A stretch of 64,000 nucleotides of DNA from Nesterenkonia salmonea (GCF_005771525.1 NZ_VAVZ01000017.1:1-64000); one strand, 5' to 3'. Numbered from the stretch's first letter, positions 41,745 to 50,515 are shown. Program-made: numbers and translations. The notes: a model not told the origin generated them from the letters alone.

Positions 41745-42266
41745 GTGGCCAGATACATTACGGTCACGCTAGAAAAGCGGGGCGTGACGTGCCTGGCCAA
41801 ACTGCTCGACGATGCCGCCCCCCGCACCTGTGCGGCCGTATGGGACGCGCTGCCGCAATCAGGACAGGTCTATCACGGCAAGTACGCACGCAATGAGATC
41901 TATCACCTCGTTGAGGCCTTCGCCGCGCAAGAGCCCGGAAAGGAGAATACAACCGTGACGCCGATACCGGGGGACCTGTGTTACTTCGCCTTCGATTCCG
42001 ATGACCTGGGCAACCCCGCCTACGGGTATGACTCAGGCGCAGATGTGCGCGCTGAGGAGCCGACTCAAGCCAAGCCGATTATTGACCTGGCGGTGTTCTA
42101 CGGCAGGAACAATCTGCTGATCAACGGTGACCAGGGCTGGATCCCCGGAAACGTATTCGGCACGATCGTTGAGGGTCTAGAGGATTTGGCAGAGGCTTGT
42201 CAATCCATCTGGATGGACGGTGCGCGGGGAGAGACGTTGACCTTCGCCCGGTCCCACGAAGACTGA
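41745..42266 (+). CDS. DUF3830 (cyclophilin-like) protein
   Basis: A 173-residue protein matching DUF3830: RYITVTLEKRGVTCLAKLLDDAAP, the WDALPQSGQVYHGKYARNEIY segment and a core of beta strands ending in TIVEGLEDLAEACQSIWMDG. The fold is cyclophilin-like, but the function is unknown; family members repeatedly sit beside amidases and maleate-isomerase-like genes. The GTG start is three bases after the amidase stop. Confidence 0.82.
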   Translation: MARYITVTLEKRGVTCLAKLLDDAAPRTCAAVWDALPQSGQVYHGKYARNEIYHLVEAFAAQEPGKENTTVTPIPGDLCYFAFDSDDLGNPAYGYDSGADVRAEEPTQAKPIIDLAVFYGRNNLLINGDQGWIPGNVFGTIVEGLEDLAEACQSIWMDGARGETLTFARSHED

Positions 42267-42303
42267 CCCATCAACCGGCTAAACGGTAAAGGGCCAGTTC
42301 GGC

Positions 42304-42729
42304 TCACAGGCGCGATGCGAGTTCACGGATCCGCGCAGAGAGATCCTCGCGAATCATCACCATGCGCTCATGCCCTTCAACCCCTTGCTCAGACGGTTCC
42401 ACTGTTTCCCAGCGTTCTACAGTGACGCCGTCCAGCCCCGGAACCTGAGCTTCAGCGCCGATCACAATCACGTGGCCGGCTGAGCGCATCGCTTCCTCCG
42501 TCAACTGGGTCGGCGACTGGTCAGAGATGTCAACGCCCACATCGCTCAGCACAGCAGCTGAGAGCGGATTGACCTGCTTTCCAGCCTGGGTTCCCACTGA
42601 GGTGACGGTCACGGCGTCGAGCTTTCCGGCTTCCTGCAATTCCTTGCGCAACAGGCCGGCGGCCATCTGAGACTTCCCGCCGTTCTTCACGCAGACGAAC
42701 AGCACACCGGAAGAAGGGACAGACATCAT
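42304..42729 (-). CDS. arsC: Low-molecular-weight phosphatase-fold arsenate reductase (mycothiol type)
   Basis: A 141-residue LMW-PTP-fold protein with P-loop CVKNGGKS (Cys 13, Lys 19 in place of the PTP Arg), then [11 protein letters not shown] and [15 protein letters not shown]. The C-X5-K variant is known in the actinobacterial arsenate-mycothiol transferases of the Corynebacterium ArsC1 group. The start overlaps the pstB stop by four bases, so it is translated together with the phosphate transporter, through which arsenate enters. A small phosphatase role is the alternative. Confidence 0.75.
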   Translation of the reverse strand: MMSVPSSGVLFVCVKNGGKSQMAAGLLRKELQEAGKLDAVTVTSVGTQAGKQVNPLSAAVLSDVGVDISDQSPTQLTEEAMRSAGHVIVIGAEAQVPGLDGVTVERWETVEPSEQGVEGHERMVMIREDLSARIRELASRL

Positions 42730-43505
42730 CCGAACTTGCCGGATACATAGCGTTCCGTTTGCTGGTTTGTTGGATTGTTGAAGATTGTTGATGTCTCCGC
42801 GTACTCGATCATCTTGCCGGGCTTTCCGGTGCCAGCAATGTTGAAGAATGCGGTCTTCTGGCTCACTCGGGCTGCTTGCTGCATATTGTGCGTCACGATC
42901 ACGATCGTGTATTCCTTTTGCAGCTCAGAGATGAGGTCTTCGATGGCGAGAGTGGAGATCGGATCGAGAGCAGAACAGGGTTCGTCCATGAGGATCACCT
43001 CAGGCTTCACCGCCACAGTCCTGGCAATGCACAGGCGCTGCTGCTGTCCTCCTGAAAGACCGGAACCTGGTTTGTCGAGACGGTCCTTCACCTCATTCCA
43101 CAGGTTTGCTCCCCGCAGAGCGCCTTCGACGATGCCGTCTGCCTGGGACTTGGACATTCTCGCCCCGTTGAGTCGGTATCCGGCGAGCACGTTGTCCCGA
43201 ATGCTCATTGTGGGGAATGGGTTGGGACGTTGGAAGACCATGCCAACCATGGAGCGTACGGTCACGGGGTCAACGCCGGGTCCGTAAATGTCGTCATCGT
43301 CGAGAAGCAGCTGGCCCTCGACGCGCGCCCCTGGAAGAACCTCATGCATACGGTTGAGGCTCCGCAGAAACGTTGTCTTTCCACAGCCAGACGGACCGAT
43401 GAAGGCCGTGACAGAACGTGCCGCGATTTCGATATTGACGCCTTCGACGGCGAGAAAATCTCCGTAATACACATTGAGATCTTTGGCGGTGATGCTCTTA
43501 GACAT
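42726..43505 (-). CDS. pstB: Phosphate ABC transporter ATP-binding protein PstB
   Basis: A 259-residue ATPase: Walker [18 protein letters not shown], signature [13 protein letters not shown], Walker [17 protein letters not shown] and the terminal [16 protein letters not shown] tail that is diagnostic of PstB. It drives high-affinity phosphate uptake. It follows pstA after 38 bases and overlaps arsC by four bases. Confidence 0.97.
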   Translation of the reverse strand: MSKSITAKDLNVYYGDFLAVEGVNIEIAARSVTAFIGPSGCGKTTFLRSLNRMHEVLPGARVEGQLLLDDDDIYGPGVDPVTVRSMVGMVFQRPNPFPTMSIRDNVLAGYRLNGARMSKSQADGIVEGALRGANLWNEVKDRLDKPGSGLSGGQQQRLCIARTVAVKPEVILMDEPCSALDPISTLAIEDLISELQKEYTIVIVTHNMQQAARVSQKTAFFNIAGTGKPGKMIEYAETSTIFNNPTNQQTERYVSGKFG

Positions 43506-43543
43506 GGCTTAAGCTCAATCTTTCGTGAGGTTCCGTTGGGTTG

Positions 43544-44752
43544 TCAGCGGCCGGTCTTCTTCGGCGCGAAGATAGTCGCGATAATGCGTGCGGTGAGGTT
43601 GAGGCCCATGACAATGATGATGAGGACAAGTGCAGCTGCCCATGCCCGCTGATGCGACGGGTCTGAAAAGTTTGGTGACGTCGGGTTCTGAAACTGTCGG
43701 AAGATATACACCGGTAGTGCCGTCATCCACCCTTGGAACAGATTCCAGTTATTGCTGACGACGAATCCAGCCGTGACCAGGATGGGTGCTGTCTCACCGA
43801 TGACACGGGCGATTGCGAGAGTAACGCCTGCGGCGATTCCGGAAATTGCGGTCGGGATCACCACTTTGAGGATCGTCCGCCATTTGCGCACTCCCAGAGC
43901 GTAGGATGCTTCGCGAAGCTCATTCGGGACCACACGGAGCATCTCCTCGGTGGTTCGGACCACAACGGGGATCATGAGGACAGAGAGAGCAATGGCGGCG
44001 GTAATGCCCATAGTGGATCGGCTTGGCAGAGGAAGGCCCAGGCTGTTCCCTACGCCCAAGAACCACCCCATGGCTGCTGCGCCGAAAAGTCCCGCCACAA
44101 TGGAAGGGATACCTGTCATTACGTCCACAAAGAAGGTAATCGCCCGGGAGAGTTTGCCTCCACGAGCATACTCAACCAAGTAAATGGATGTCATGAGTCC
44201 GATTGGTACAGAAATGAACGTTGCGGTGAGAGTTATGAGAAGTGATCCCACCAGAGCGTGCCGGATTCCCCCCAGTACTGGTGCCCCCTCTTCCTGACTA
44301 CGTTGGTCAGTTGTTCCGTCGATTCCCTGCATGTCGGATGCAAGGAAACCAGGTTCCAGAAGTCCAGGAATTCCGATGGATGTCACTGACCATATGACGG
44401 AAAACAAGGGAAGAAGAGCGATGATGAAAGCCAAATACACCAGGTTCTTCCACATCTTGTCTCTGGCTTGGCGTCGGTTCACCTTGGCTCGGGTGACGGC
44501 ATAACTGATCATTACATAGAGAACTGCAGTGAACACGAACCACAGTGCAAAATTGAATGAGATAAGGGAACTCAGCGCTGCTCCGAACAGTGCAGAGACA
44601 GCGAGGACGGCCAGACCGGTCCACCATGGCATTCGGTTCTGCGTCAAGGAGGTTGGTCGGAGGATGGAGGAAGGGTCAAAGTCGTTTTGCCTCGCCGGCC
44701 CAGCTGGTCCCTCGACCGATGCTGACGTTAGTTGTTGCTGTGTCTGGCTCAT
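43544..44752 (-). CDS. pstA: Phosphate ABC transporter permease PstA
   Basis: A 402-residue permease. The N-terminal 150 residues hold extra hydrophobic segments, making it about 100 residues longer than E. coli PstA; actinobacterial PstA proteins often have this extension. The core carries GLMTSIYLVEYARGGKLSR, DVMTGIPSIVAGLFG and the EAA-type loop ELREASYALGVRKWRTILKVVIP. It starts on the last base of the pstC stop. Confidence 0.95.
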   Translation of the reverse strand: MSQTQQQLTSASVEGPAGPARQNDFDPSSILRPTSLTQNRMPWWTGLAVLAVSALFGAALSSLISFNFALWFVFTAVLYVMISYAVTRAKVNRRQARDKMWKNLVYLAFIIALLPLFSVIWSVTSIGIPGLLEPGFLASDMQGIDGTTDQRSQEEGAPVLGGIRHALVGSLLITLTATFISVPIGLMTSIYLVEYARGGKLSRAITFFVDVMTGIPSIVAGLFGAAAMGWFLGVGNSLGLPLPSRSTMGITAAIALSVLMIPVVVRTTEEMLRVVPNELREASYALGVRKWRTILKVVIPTAISGIAAGVTLAIARVIGETAPILVTAGFVVSNNWNLFQGWMTALPVYIFRQFQNPTSPNFSDPSHQRAWAAALVLIIIVMGLNLTARIIATIFAPKKTGR

Positions 44753-45750
44753 CAGTTAGCTCCAGAGAAGTCTTTGTGACGGTTGACGATCCAGCGGGCT
44801 GTCATGTTGACGATCAGGGTGATCACAAACAGCACCAAACCGATCGCGATGAGCTGTGCCTGCCGTTCAGATCCTGGGGGCGCTTCGGGGAATCCGAGAG
44901 CTATTTCCGCAGGGATAGTGCTGTTGCCGGAGGAGATGAGCGATGCCGTGAGCAGACCGGGCGAAAGCACCAGTGCCACCGCCATCGTTTCTCCAAGAGC
45001 TCGGCCCAGACCCAGCATGACGCCCGAGATGATGCCGGCCCGGGCGAAAGGGAAGACCGCCATGGTGATCATTTCCCATCTCGTCGCCCCAAGTGCCAAG
45101 GCTGCCTCTTCATGGAGCTTCGGTGTCTGGATAAAGATCTCTCGGCAGACTGAGGTGATGATCGGAAGAATCATGACTCCCAGCACAACGCCTGCTGTAA
45201 AGATGGTCCGCCCTGTCTGTGAGGGGTTACCTGCAAATAGGGGAATGAATCCGAGGTGCTGGTGGAGCCAGCCGTAAACGGGGACGAGCGCGGGTCCCAG
45301 AAAGCTCATTCCCCAGGCGCCGTAGACCACAGAAGGAATCGCAGCAAGCAGGTCAATCAGGTAACCAATGGATTTGCTCAACCTGGGCGGGGAGAAGTGT
45401 GAGATGTAGAGTGCCACTCCCACCGCCACTGGAGTCGCCAGCACTAGGGCAATCAGCGAGGCTATGAGCGTGCCGATGACCAATGGGTAGGCGTACTCCA
45501 GGAACTGCCGAAGAATGAGCCCTTCCTCTTCGCGGTATACGGCGCCCACTGAGTTGAAGCTTAGGAAGATGGCGACGAAAGCCAGGGTGATGAGGATTGC
45601 CACACCGGCGAGGAGCGCAAGCCCGGAGAATACTCTGTCGCCCATGACTCCACCGGAGTCTGAGGTCGTCAGTGCGTTGTGAGAGGGCTCTTGGCGGTTG
45701 GATGGTTCTGTCGCCTTAGCTGGGGAGTGAGACTCACCAGGACTGGTCAC
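44752..45750 (-). CDS. pstC: Phosphate ABC transporter permease PstC
   Basis: A 332-residue permease with a cytosolic Ser/Pro/Glu-rich N terminus (about 35 residues), six membrane helices, IDLLAAIPSVVYGAWG and the coupling loop HEEAALALGATRWEMITMAVFP. It starts with GTG at 45750, preceded by GGGAG. It is separated from pstS by 134 bases that contain a long stem-loop. Confidence 0.95.
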   Translation of the reverse strand: MTSPGESHSPAKATEPSNRQEPSHNALTTSDSGGVMGDRVFSGLALLAGVAILITLAFVAIFLSFNSVGAVYREEEGLILRQFLEYAYPLVIGTLIASLIALVLATPVAVGVALYISHFSPPRLSKSIGYLIDLLAAIPSVVYGAWGMSFLGPALVPVYGWLHQHLGFIPLFAGNPSQTGRTIFTAGVVLGVMILPIITSVCREIFIQTPKLHEEAALALGATRWEMITMAVFPFARAGIISGVMLGLGRALGETMAVALVLSPGLLTASLISSGNSTIPAEIALGFPEAPPGSERQAQLIAIGLVLFVITLIVNMTARWIVNRHKDFSGAN

Positions 45751-45800
45751 GGGGGCTCCCTGCCTCGATACGTGTGCGTGTGATGGTCAGAAGTGTGGTT

Positions 45801-45863
45801 CTGGCGGATACCGAGTTCTGGAGAGCGGCACGAAGCACGGTCTTTAGTCTCGGTATCCGCCAG
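45801..45863 (-). other. 15-bp perfect inverted repeat between pstS and pstC
   Basis: CTGGCGGATACCGAG at 45801-45815 is the exact reverse complement of 45849-45863, with a 33-base loop. It lies just after the pstS stop on the transcribed strand and has no T run. It probably stabilises the pstS message or makes transcription partly stop, giving more binding protein than permease. Confidence 0.6.
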
Positions 45864-45884
45864 GCGTTCGGAAGAGGGTCGCTG

Positions 45885-47018
45885 CTACTCGGCGACAGTG
45901 ATTTCAGAGATGGCGTCCATCGCGGTATTGCGGAGGTCCTCTGACATCGGAGCGTTGCCTGCGGCGGATTCAGCGGTTTGCTGTCCATCTTCAGAGACGA
46001 GGTACTCAGCAAATGCGACTGCAAGGTCCGCGGTCTCCTGGTCCGGATATTCGTTACAGAAGATGTTGTATGCGGCCAGGACGATCGGGTAGGCGCCTTC
46101 TTCCTCCGTATCGCGGTCAAGCTCGACAGCCATGTTGTTCGATGCCTGGCCTTCGACCGGAGTTGAGGAGGCTACTGCCTGCGATGCCGCTTCGGCGTTG
46201 TGTTCAACATAGTCGTTGCCAACCCACACTGCTACCGAGTTCAATCCACCGATTTGGGAAGCATCTGCGTAGGTGATCGCGCCATTGGTCTGCGAAGTCA
46301 GGTCAACCACACCAGAGTTCTGCTGTGCGGATTCAGCGGAGATGTCTGCTGGCCATGCATCGCTGGCTTCCCATTCCCAGGTGCTTGCAGCCGCCTCGAG
46401 GTATTCGGTGAAGTTGTCGGTGGTGCCGGAGTCATCGGCGCGGTGAACAACAGTGATAGGCGTGTCGGGCAGGTCGACGTCTTCGTTGTGTTCGGCGATG
46501 GCTTCGTCGTCCCAAGTGGTGATCTCCCCAGCGAAAATGCTCCCGATAGTATCGCCGTCGAGGTTGAGGGTGTCGTCGATGCCCTCAACGTTGAACGCGA
46601 CAGCAATAGGAGAGATGTACGCGGGAATATGGAATGCCCCATCAGGCCCGCAAATCTCCTTGGACTGCTCCCACTCATCATCGTCCATGGCTGAGTCGGA
46701 GCCGGCCCAGTCGTACTCTCCGCCGAGGAAGCCGTCGCGCCCGGCTCCAGAGCCTACTGACGCGTAGTTGACCTGCGCCTCAGGCGCTACAGAAGTAAAA
46801 CCGTTCGTCCAGGCGGTCATGGCTGCCTCTTGGGAGGACGCGCCGCCTCCGACCAGGGTGCCCTGCACCTCACTGGTCTCGGCGCCCCCGTTGGCCTCCC
46901 CATTGCCGTTGCCATCGCCGTTCTCAGCGCCCGGGTTGTTGGCCTCGCCGCAGGCAACAAGTGCCAAGGATGCGACGGATAGGACGGCCGCTGCGCGACC
47001 GAAACTTGCTAGCTTCAC
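45885..47018 (-). CDS. pstS: Phosphate-binding lipoprotein PstS
   Basis: A 377-residue substrate-binding lipoprotein: signal with lipobox LALVAC, a Gly/Asn/Glu tether, then the phosphate-binding motifs GGGASSQEAAM, SVGSGAGRDGFL and VHRADDSGTTDNFTEYL. It delivers phosphate to PstCAB. The GTG start has AGAGAGGG upstream. A PHO box lies about 150 bases upstream, so phosphate starvation should induce it. Confidence 0.96.
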   Translation of the reverse strand: MKLASFGRAAAVLSVASLALVACGEANNPGAENGDGNGNGEANGGAETSEVQGTLVGGGASSQEAAMTAWTNGFTSVAPEAQVNYASVGSGAGRDGFLGGEYDWAGSDSAMDDDEWEQSKEICGPDGAFHIPAYISPIAVAFNVEGIDDTLNLDGDTIGSIFAGEITTWDDEAIAEHNEDVDLPDTPITVVHRADDSGTTDNFTEYLEAAASTWEWEASDAWPADISAESAQQNSGVVDLTSQTNGAITYADASQIGGLNSVAVWVGNDYVEHNAEAASQAVASSTPVEGQASNNMAVELDRDTEEEGAYPIVLAAYNIFCNEYPDQETADLAVAFAEYLVSEDGQQTAESAAGNAPMSEDLRNTAMDAISEITVAE

Positions 47019-47168
47019 GTTGTCCCTCTCTGAGGATTTGTCATCAGCGCTATCGAAGATACGCCGCGTTGCAAACTGCTGTGGCTCGTAAGGCTCACGC
47101 GCATGAATTCGGACATGGTCGCGCGGCCGAGTGTCACGCTAGGGAGGCCAGGTGACAGAAAGTTGCTG

Positions 47169-47190
47169 TGGGAGTGAACGCAGGGTGAAC
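47169..47190 (-). promoter_or_regulatory. PHO box (PhoP-binding direct repeats)
   Basis: Read on the minus strand the bases are GTTCACCCTGC followed at once by GTTCACTCCCA. These are two 11-base direct repeats that match the actinobacterial PhoP box (GTTCACC-N4 units). A TAGCGT that could serve as a -10 element lies about 23 bases downstream, towards pstS. Confidence 0.75.
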
Positions 47191-47253
47191 AGCTGAAGGC
47201 TAAAGAGTTTAGTTCCCGCGCTTGTTGCCGTACGGCGTATTTGGGACGATACA

Positions 47254-47307
47254 TTGACATTCTTCGATTTACGCCACAAGCTACTGGTATATATCGAAAT
47301 GTATCAA
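47254..47307. promoter_or_regulatory. Imperfect inverted repeat upstream of the ArsO-like gene
   Basis: TTGACATTCTTCGAT (47254-47268) and ATCGAAATGTATCAA (47293-47307) are imperfect reverse complements, agreeing at the outer TTGA/TCAA and the inner TTCGAT/ATCGAA. The repeat sits at the flavoprotein promoter and could be a regulator site, for example for an ArsR protein encoded elsewhere. Confidence 0.3.
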
Positions 47308-47310
47308 TGA

Positions 47311-48699
47311 ATGGCGGACCTGATGGCGAGTAGTGCACACACTGTCAACGAACTTCCCGTGATCGTGATTGGCGCAGGCCCTGTGGGTTTGGCAGCCGCC
47401 GCCCACCTGGTGGAGCAGGGGCTCGACCCACTCGTACTCGAAGCCGGTGATCAGCCAGGCGCCGCCATTCACAACTGGGGTCACATCAAGCTGTTCTCAC
47501 CGTGGCGGTTCAATATCGACGACGCCTGCCGCCGACTCCTTGAGCCCACCGGGTGGAATGCCCCTAGCCCCACAAGGCTGCCCACTGGAGAACAGCTCGT
47601 CAGTGAATATCTGTTTCCGCTGGCGTTTAGCACCGTGTTGAAGGACAAGATCAGGTTCCAAACGCAAGTCACAGGCGTAAGTCGTGGTGATAGGGACAAA
47701 ACCCACACTGCGGCGAGGCAGGGTACTGCCTACACGGTGCGCGTGGAGGCAGACGGCACAGCATCTGACCTGCACGCTCGGGCTGTGATCGATGCTTCCG
47801 GCACATGGTCACAACCCAACCCGATGGGAGCTTCAGGACTCCCCGCGCTGGGAGAAGAGGATCCTGCTTTAGGTCAGTACCTGACGGGAGCACTGCCCGA
47901 TGTCCTCGGCGCGGAGCACAATCGTGCGGCTGGCAAGCGCGTGCTGGTGGTCGGCGCGGGACATAGTGCCACCAATACGCTCCTGAACCTCACGGCGCTG
48001 AAGCGGGAAGACACGCAGACCCAGGTGGTGTGGGCCGTTCGTGGTGAGAGCGCCGAGCGCAGCTTCGGCGGTGGTGACCGCGATGGCCTACCCGAACGTG
48101 GTGCACTGGGGGAGCGGTTGCGCCGACTCGTCGAGGCCGGTCACATCCAGGTGATGACGTCTGCGGCCGTCCGCCGACTATCAGAAGCGGAATCCGGAGG
48201 CGTCGTCGTGGAATTCAGTGATGGCCGGATGATCAACGTCGATGCTGTGGCCGCTGCTACCGGCTTCCGACCAGATCTGGAGATGCTGCGTGAACTGCGG
48301 CTGGACTTGGATCCTGGTGTGGAGTCGCCATCCCGGCTAGCACCTCTCATCGATCCTGAGTTCCACTCCTGCGGGACCGTGAAGGCACACGGAACGGAGG
48401 TGCTCGCACACCCTGAGGATGGGTTTTTCCTCGCTGGTATGAAGTCCTATGGAAGAGCGCCCACCTTCCTCCTGGCCACAGGATATGAGCAAGTGCGCTC
48501 TATCGCTGCGCACTTGGCAGGAAACGACGCCGAGCCAATCGATCTTCAGCTGCCCGAAACTGGGGTCTGCAGCGTTGCTGATCCAGAGCACGCGGAGACT
48601 CCAGATGAGCTCGCAGAGGAACCCTGTACGGACAACGGTCTCGAACCGGCTGTCATCGGTGTCCCGACCGGTGTAGAGCACGGGCGGAGAGGTCACTGA
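47311..48699 (+). CDS. ArsO-like FAD/NAD(P)-dependent flavoprotein
   Basis: A 462-residue two-dinucleotide-fold flavoprotein: FAD motif VIGAGPVGLAAAAHL (Gly 21-26), then WGHIKLFSPWRFNID and a second Rossmann site VLVVGAGHSATNTLL (about residue 212). The NWGHIKLFSPWRFNID block and LPETGVCS tail are, as I recall, typical of flavoproteins in actinobacterial arsenic islands (ArsO). It is divergent from pstS. No ribosome binding site stands out; ATG 47323 is an alternative start. The arsenic role is inference. Confidence 0.65.
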   Translation: MADLMASSAHTVNELPVIVIGAGPVGLAAAAHLVEQGLDPLVLEAGDQPGAAIHNWGHIKLFSPWRFNIDDACRRLLEPTGWNAPSPTRLPTGEQLVSEYLFPLAFSTVLKDKIRFQTQVTGVSRGDRDKTHTAARQGTAYTVRVEADGTASDLHARAVIDASGTWSQPNPMGASGLPALGEEDPALGQYLTGALPDVLGAEHNRAAGKRVLVVGAGHSATNTLLNLTALKREDTQTQVVWAVRGESAERSFGGGDRDGLPERGALGERLRRLVEAGHIQVMTSAAVRRLSEAESGGVVVEFSDGRMINVDAVAAATGFRPDLEMLRELRLDLDPGVESPSRLAPLIDPEFHSCGTVKAHGTEVLAHPEDGFFLAGMKSYGRAPTFLLATGYEQVRSIAAHLAGNDAEPIDLQLPETGVCSVADPEHAETPDELAEEPCTDNGLEPAVIGVPTGVEHGRRGH

Positions 48700-48776
48700 G
48701 CAGCTTCCCTCCTCATGTCAGAAGAAGAGCCGTCTCAATAGTGTCCACCGCGGGCCCCTGCGGCTACGGTTAGTGA

Positions 48777-49480
48777 ATGAGGGTATGGAATAACCGGGCG
48801 GCCTATGAGAGGTGGACTCGCCTCACTGAGTGGCCCATGGTCCTTGTTGCAGTTGCTTTTCTTGGAGTCTATTCGTATGTGGTGATCTTCGGGAATCCCA
48901 AGTCACCTGGCCCTTCTGGGTCATCAATATCGTCTGGGTCCTCTTTGCAGTGGACAATGTGGTGACACTCGTACTTGTTCCCCACACCAAGCGATGGTTC
49001 GTGAGGCATCTGCACGAACTGGCCATTGTTCTTCTCCCCGCTCTGAGGCCCCTGAGGCTGCTGAGACTCATCACCGCAGTCTCAGTTCTGCAACGCTCGG
49101 CCGGCACAGCACAGCACTGAGGAAAAGTCATCCTCTATGTGGCCTTTACCTCACTTCTCATGGTGGTGATGGCCTCGCTCGCCATGCTCGACGCCGAGCA
49201 GAATGCTCCGGGTGCGAACAGCACCAGTTTCGGCGACGCTATGTGGTGGTCCATGGTCACCATCACCACCGTGGGCTATGGCGACTACTACCCGGTGACC
49301 GGGCTCGGCCGCGGTATCGCCGCCGTACTCATGATCTGCGGGCTGGGGCTGTTGGGCACTATCACCGCAACACTGGCCAGTTGGTTTGTCGAGAGGGTGG
49401 AGGAGACCGTTGGGACAAAACGGGACGACGCCGCCGACACGCCAGGTGGTCCAAAGGACGGTTCCACGCCGGATAACTGA
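48777..49480 (+). pseudogene. Disrupted potassium channel (two-TM or voltage-gated-like)
   Basis: The parts of a K+ channel lie in order but not in one frame. MRVWNNRAAYERW to about 48881 is in one frame; SQVTWPFWVINIVWVLFAVD and ALRPLRLLRLITAV follow in another, so one or two bases were lost near 48881-48885. An in-frame TGA at 49118-49120, next to a CAGCA duplication, then breaks the chain before KVILYVAFTSLLMV. The selectivity filter TVGYGD and C-terminal helix remain intact. If the sequence is right, the gene is dead; a sequencing error could mimic one of the two lesions but hardly both. Confidence 0.75.
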
Positions 49481-49678
49481 TCAGTCAGATTGCGGCACTG
49501 ACGAGTTCTGCGTATCATGGAGCGTTGTCTGCTTGGCTGAGTTGCGCCTTCTCACAGGGTGCAGCGCCGGAAACAGTTCAAGCGCCGCCAAACTTTGCAC
49601 CGTCCACGTGGTTCCCGCGTGTCCGTAGGCAACTTCGGTTGGATCTCACCCAGCCTGGTCGTCCTCGTACCGGTGTCA

Positions 49679-49692
49679 GTGAAACGGTTCAC
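49679..49692. promoter_or_regulatory. Palindrome upstream of rpmB
   Basis: GTGAA at 49679-49683 and TTCAC at 49688-49692 form a 5-4-5 inverted repeat, with GGTGT and ACACC extending it imperfectly. It lies about 55 bases upstream of rpmB in a 264-base stretch in which I see no gene. It does not match the usual actinobacterial Zur box (TGA-N-AAT-N-ATT-N-TCA). Confidence 0.3.
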
Positions 49693-49744
49693 ACCAGTGG
49701 GCCTTCAAACAGCATCTACGTACAGAAACTCAAGAGGAGTGATC

Positions 49745-49981
49745 ATGGCAGCACGTTGCCAAGTGACGGGAGTGGTGCCGCAATTCGGCAACCAGATCTC
49801 CCACTCGCACCGCCGTACCAAGCGCCGGTTCGACCCCAACATCCAGAAGAAGACCTACTGGGTTCCTTCGCTGGGACGCAAAGTCACCCTGAACCTCTCG
49901 GTTAAGGGCATCAAAACTATCGACGTGCGCGGCATTGACGCGGTCGTCGCCGATATGCTGAAGCGGGGTGAGAAGCTCTAA
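49745..49981 (+). CDS. rpmB: 50S ribosomal protein L28
   Basis: A 78-residue protein: [20 protein letters not shown], then [13 protein letters not shown] and [13 protein letters not shown]. Only one cysteine is present, so it is the zinc-free (C-minus) type. It starts at ATG 49745 after AGAGGAG; the open frame extends further upstream without a start signal. Its stop overlaps the rpmG start by one base. Confidence 0.95.
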   Translation: MAARCQVTGVVPQFGNQISHSHRRTKRRFDPNIQKKTYWVPSLGRKVTLNLSVKGIKTIDVRGIDAVVADMLKRGEKL

Positions 49982-50148
49982 TGGCAAAAGACAAGGACGT
50001 ACGTCCGATCATCAAGCTGAAGTCGACTGCCGGCACGGGTTTCACCTACGTGACGCGCAAGAACCGCCGAAACAACCCTGACCGCATCGTGCTGAAGAAG
50101 TACGACCCGGTCGTCCGCAAGCACGTCGACTTCCGAGAGGAGCGCTGA
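49981..50148 (+). CDS. rpmG: 50S ribosomal protein L33
   Basis: A 55-residue protein ([20 protein letters not shown], then [20 protein letters not shown]). It has no cysteine at all, so it is the zinc-free L33 form. It overlaps rpmB by one base and precedes rpsN by two bases. Confidence 0.94.
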   Translation: MAKDKDVRPIIKLKSTAGTGFTYVTRKNRRNNPDRIVLKKYDPVVRKHVDFREER

Positions 50149-50150
50149 TC

Positions 50151-50456
50151 ATGGCCAAGACCTCCAAGATCGTAAAGAACGAAAAGCGTAAGGTCATCGT
50201 CGAGCGCTACGCCGAAAAGCGTGCCCAGTTGAAGAAGACGCTCGTTGATCCCAAAGCCTCTGATGAGGACCGCGAGGCCGCGCGAGTGGGCCTGCAGAAG
50301 CTGCCCCGCGACGCATCCCCGATCCGTGTGCGTAACCGCGATGCCATCGATGGTCGTCCCCGCGGTACTTTCCAGAAGTTCGGAATTTCCCGTATCCGGT
50401 TCCGCGATATGGCTCACCGTGGTGAGCTTCCGGGTATCACGAAGAGCTCCTGGTAA
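50151..50456 (+). CDS. rpsN: 30S ribosomal protein S14, long zinc-free form
   Basis: A 101-residue S14 with no CxxC pairs ([19 protein letters not shown], then [20 protein letters not shown] and [19 protein letters not shown]), unlike the 61-residue zinc-binding S14Z. With rpmB and rpmG it forms the C-minus ribosomal protein operon that is Zur-controlled in some actinobacteria. Confidence 0.95.
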   Translation: MAKTSKIVKNEKRKVIVERYAEKRAQLKKTLVDPKASDEDREAARVGLQKLPRDASPIRVRNRDAIDGRPRGTFQKFGISRIRFRDMAHRGELPGITKSSW

Positions 50457-50482
50457 CCAGCACACGCTGAACTCAAGAATTT

Positions 50483-50515
50483 GCGGGGTCTTCCTTCGGG
50501 AAGGCCCCGCTTTTT
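50483..50515 (+). terminator. Rho-independent terminator after rpsN
   Basis: A 12-bp stem (GCGGGGTCTTCC/GGAAGGCCCCGC, one G-U pair) with a TTCG tetraloop is followed by TTTTT. This ends the rpmB-rpmG-rpsN operon. Confidence 0.93.

Noticed and set aside
49559-49744. In-frame extension upstream of rpmB
   Set aside because: L28 has a standard start at 49745 with a good ribosome binding site; the extension is not ribosomal protein and has no start signal.
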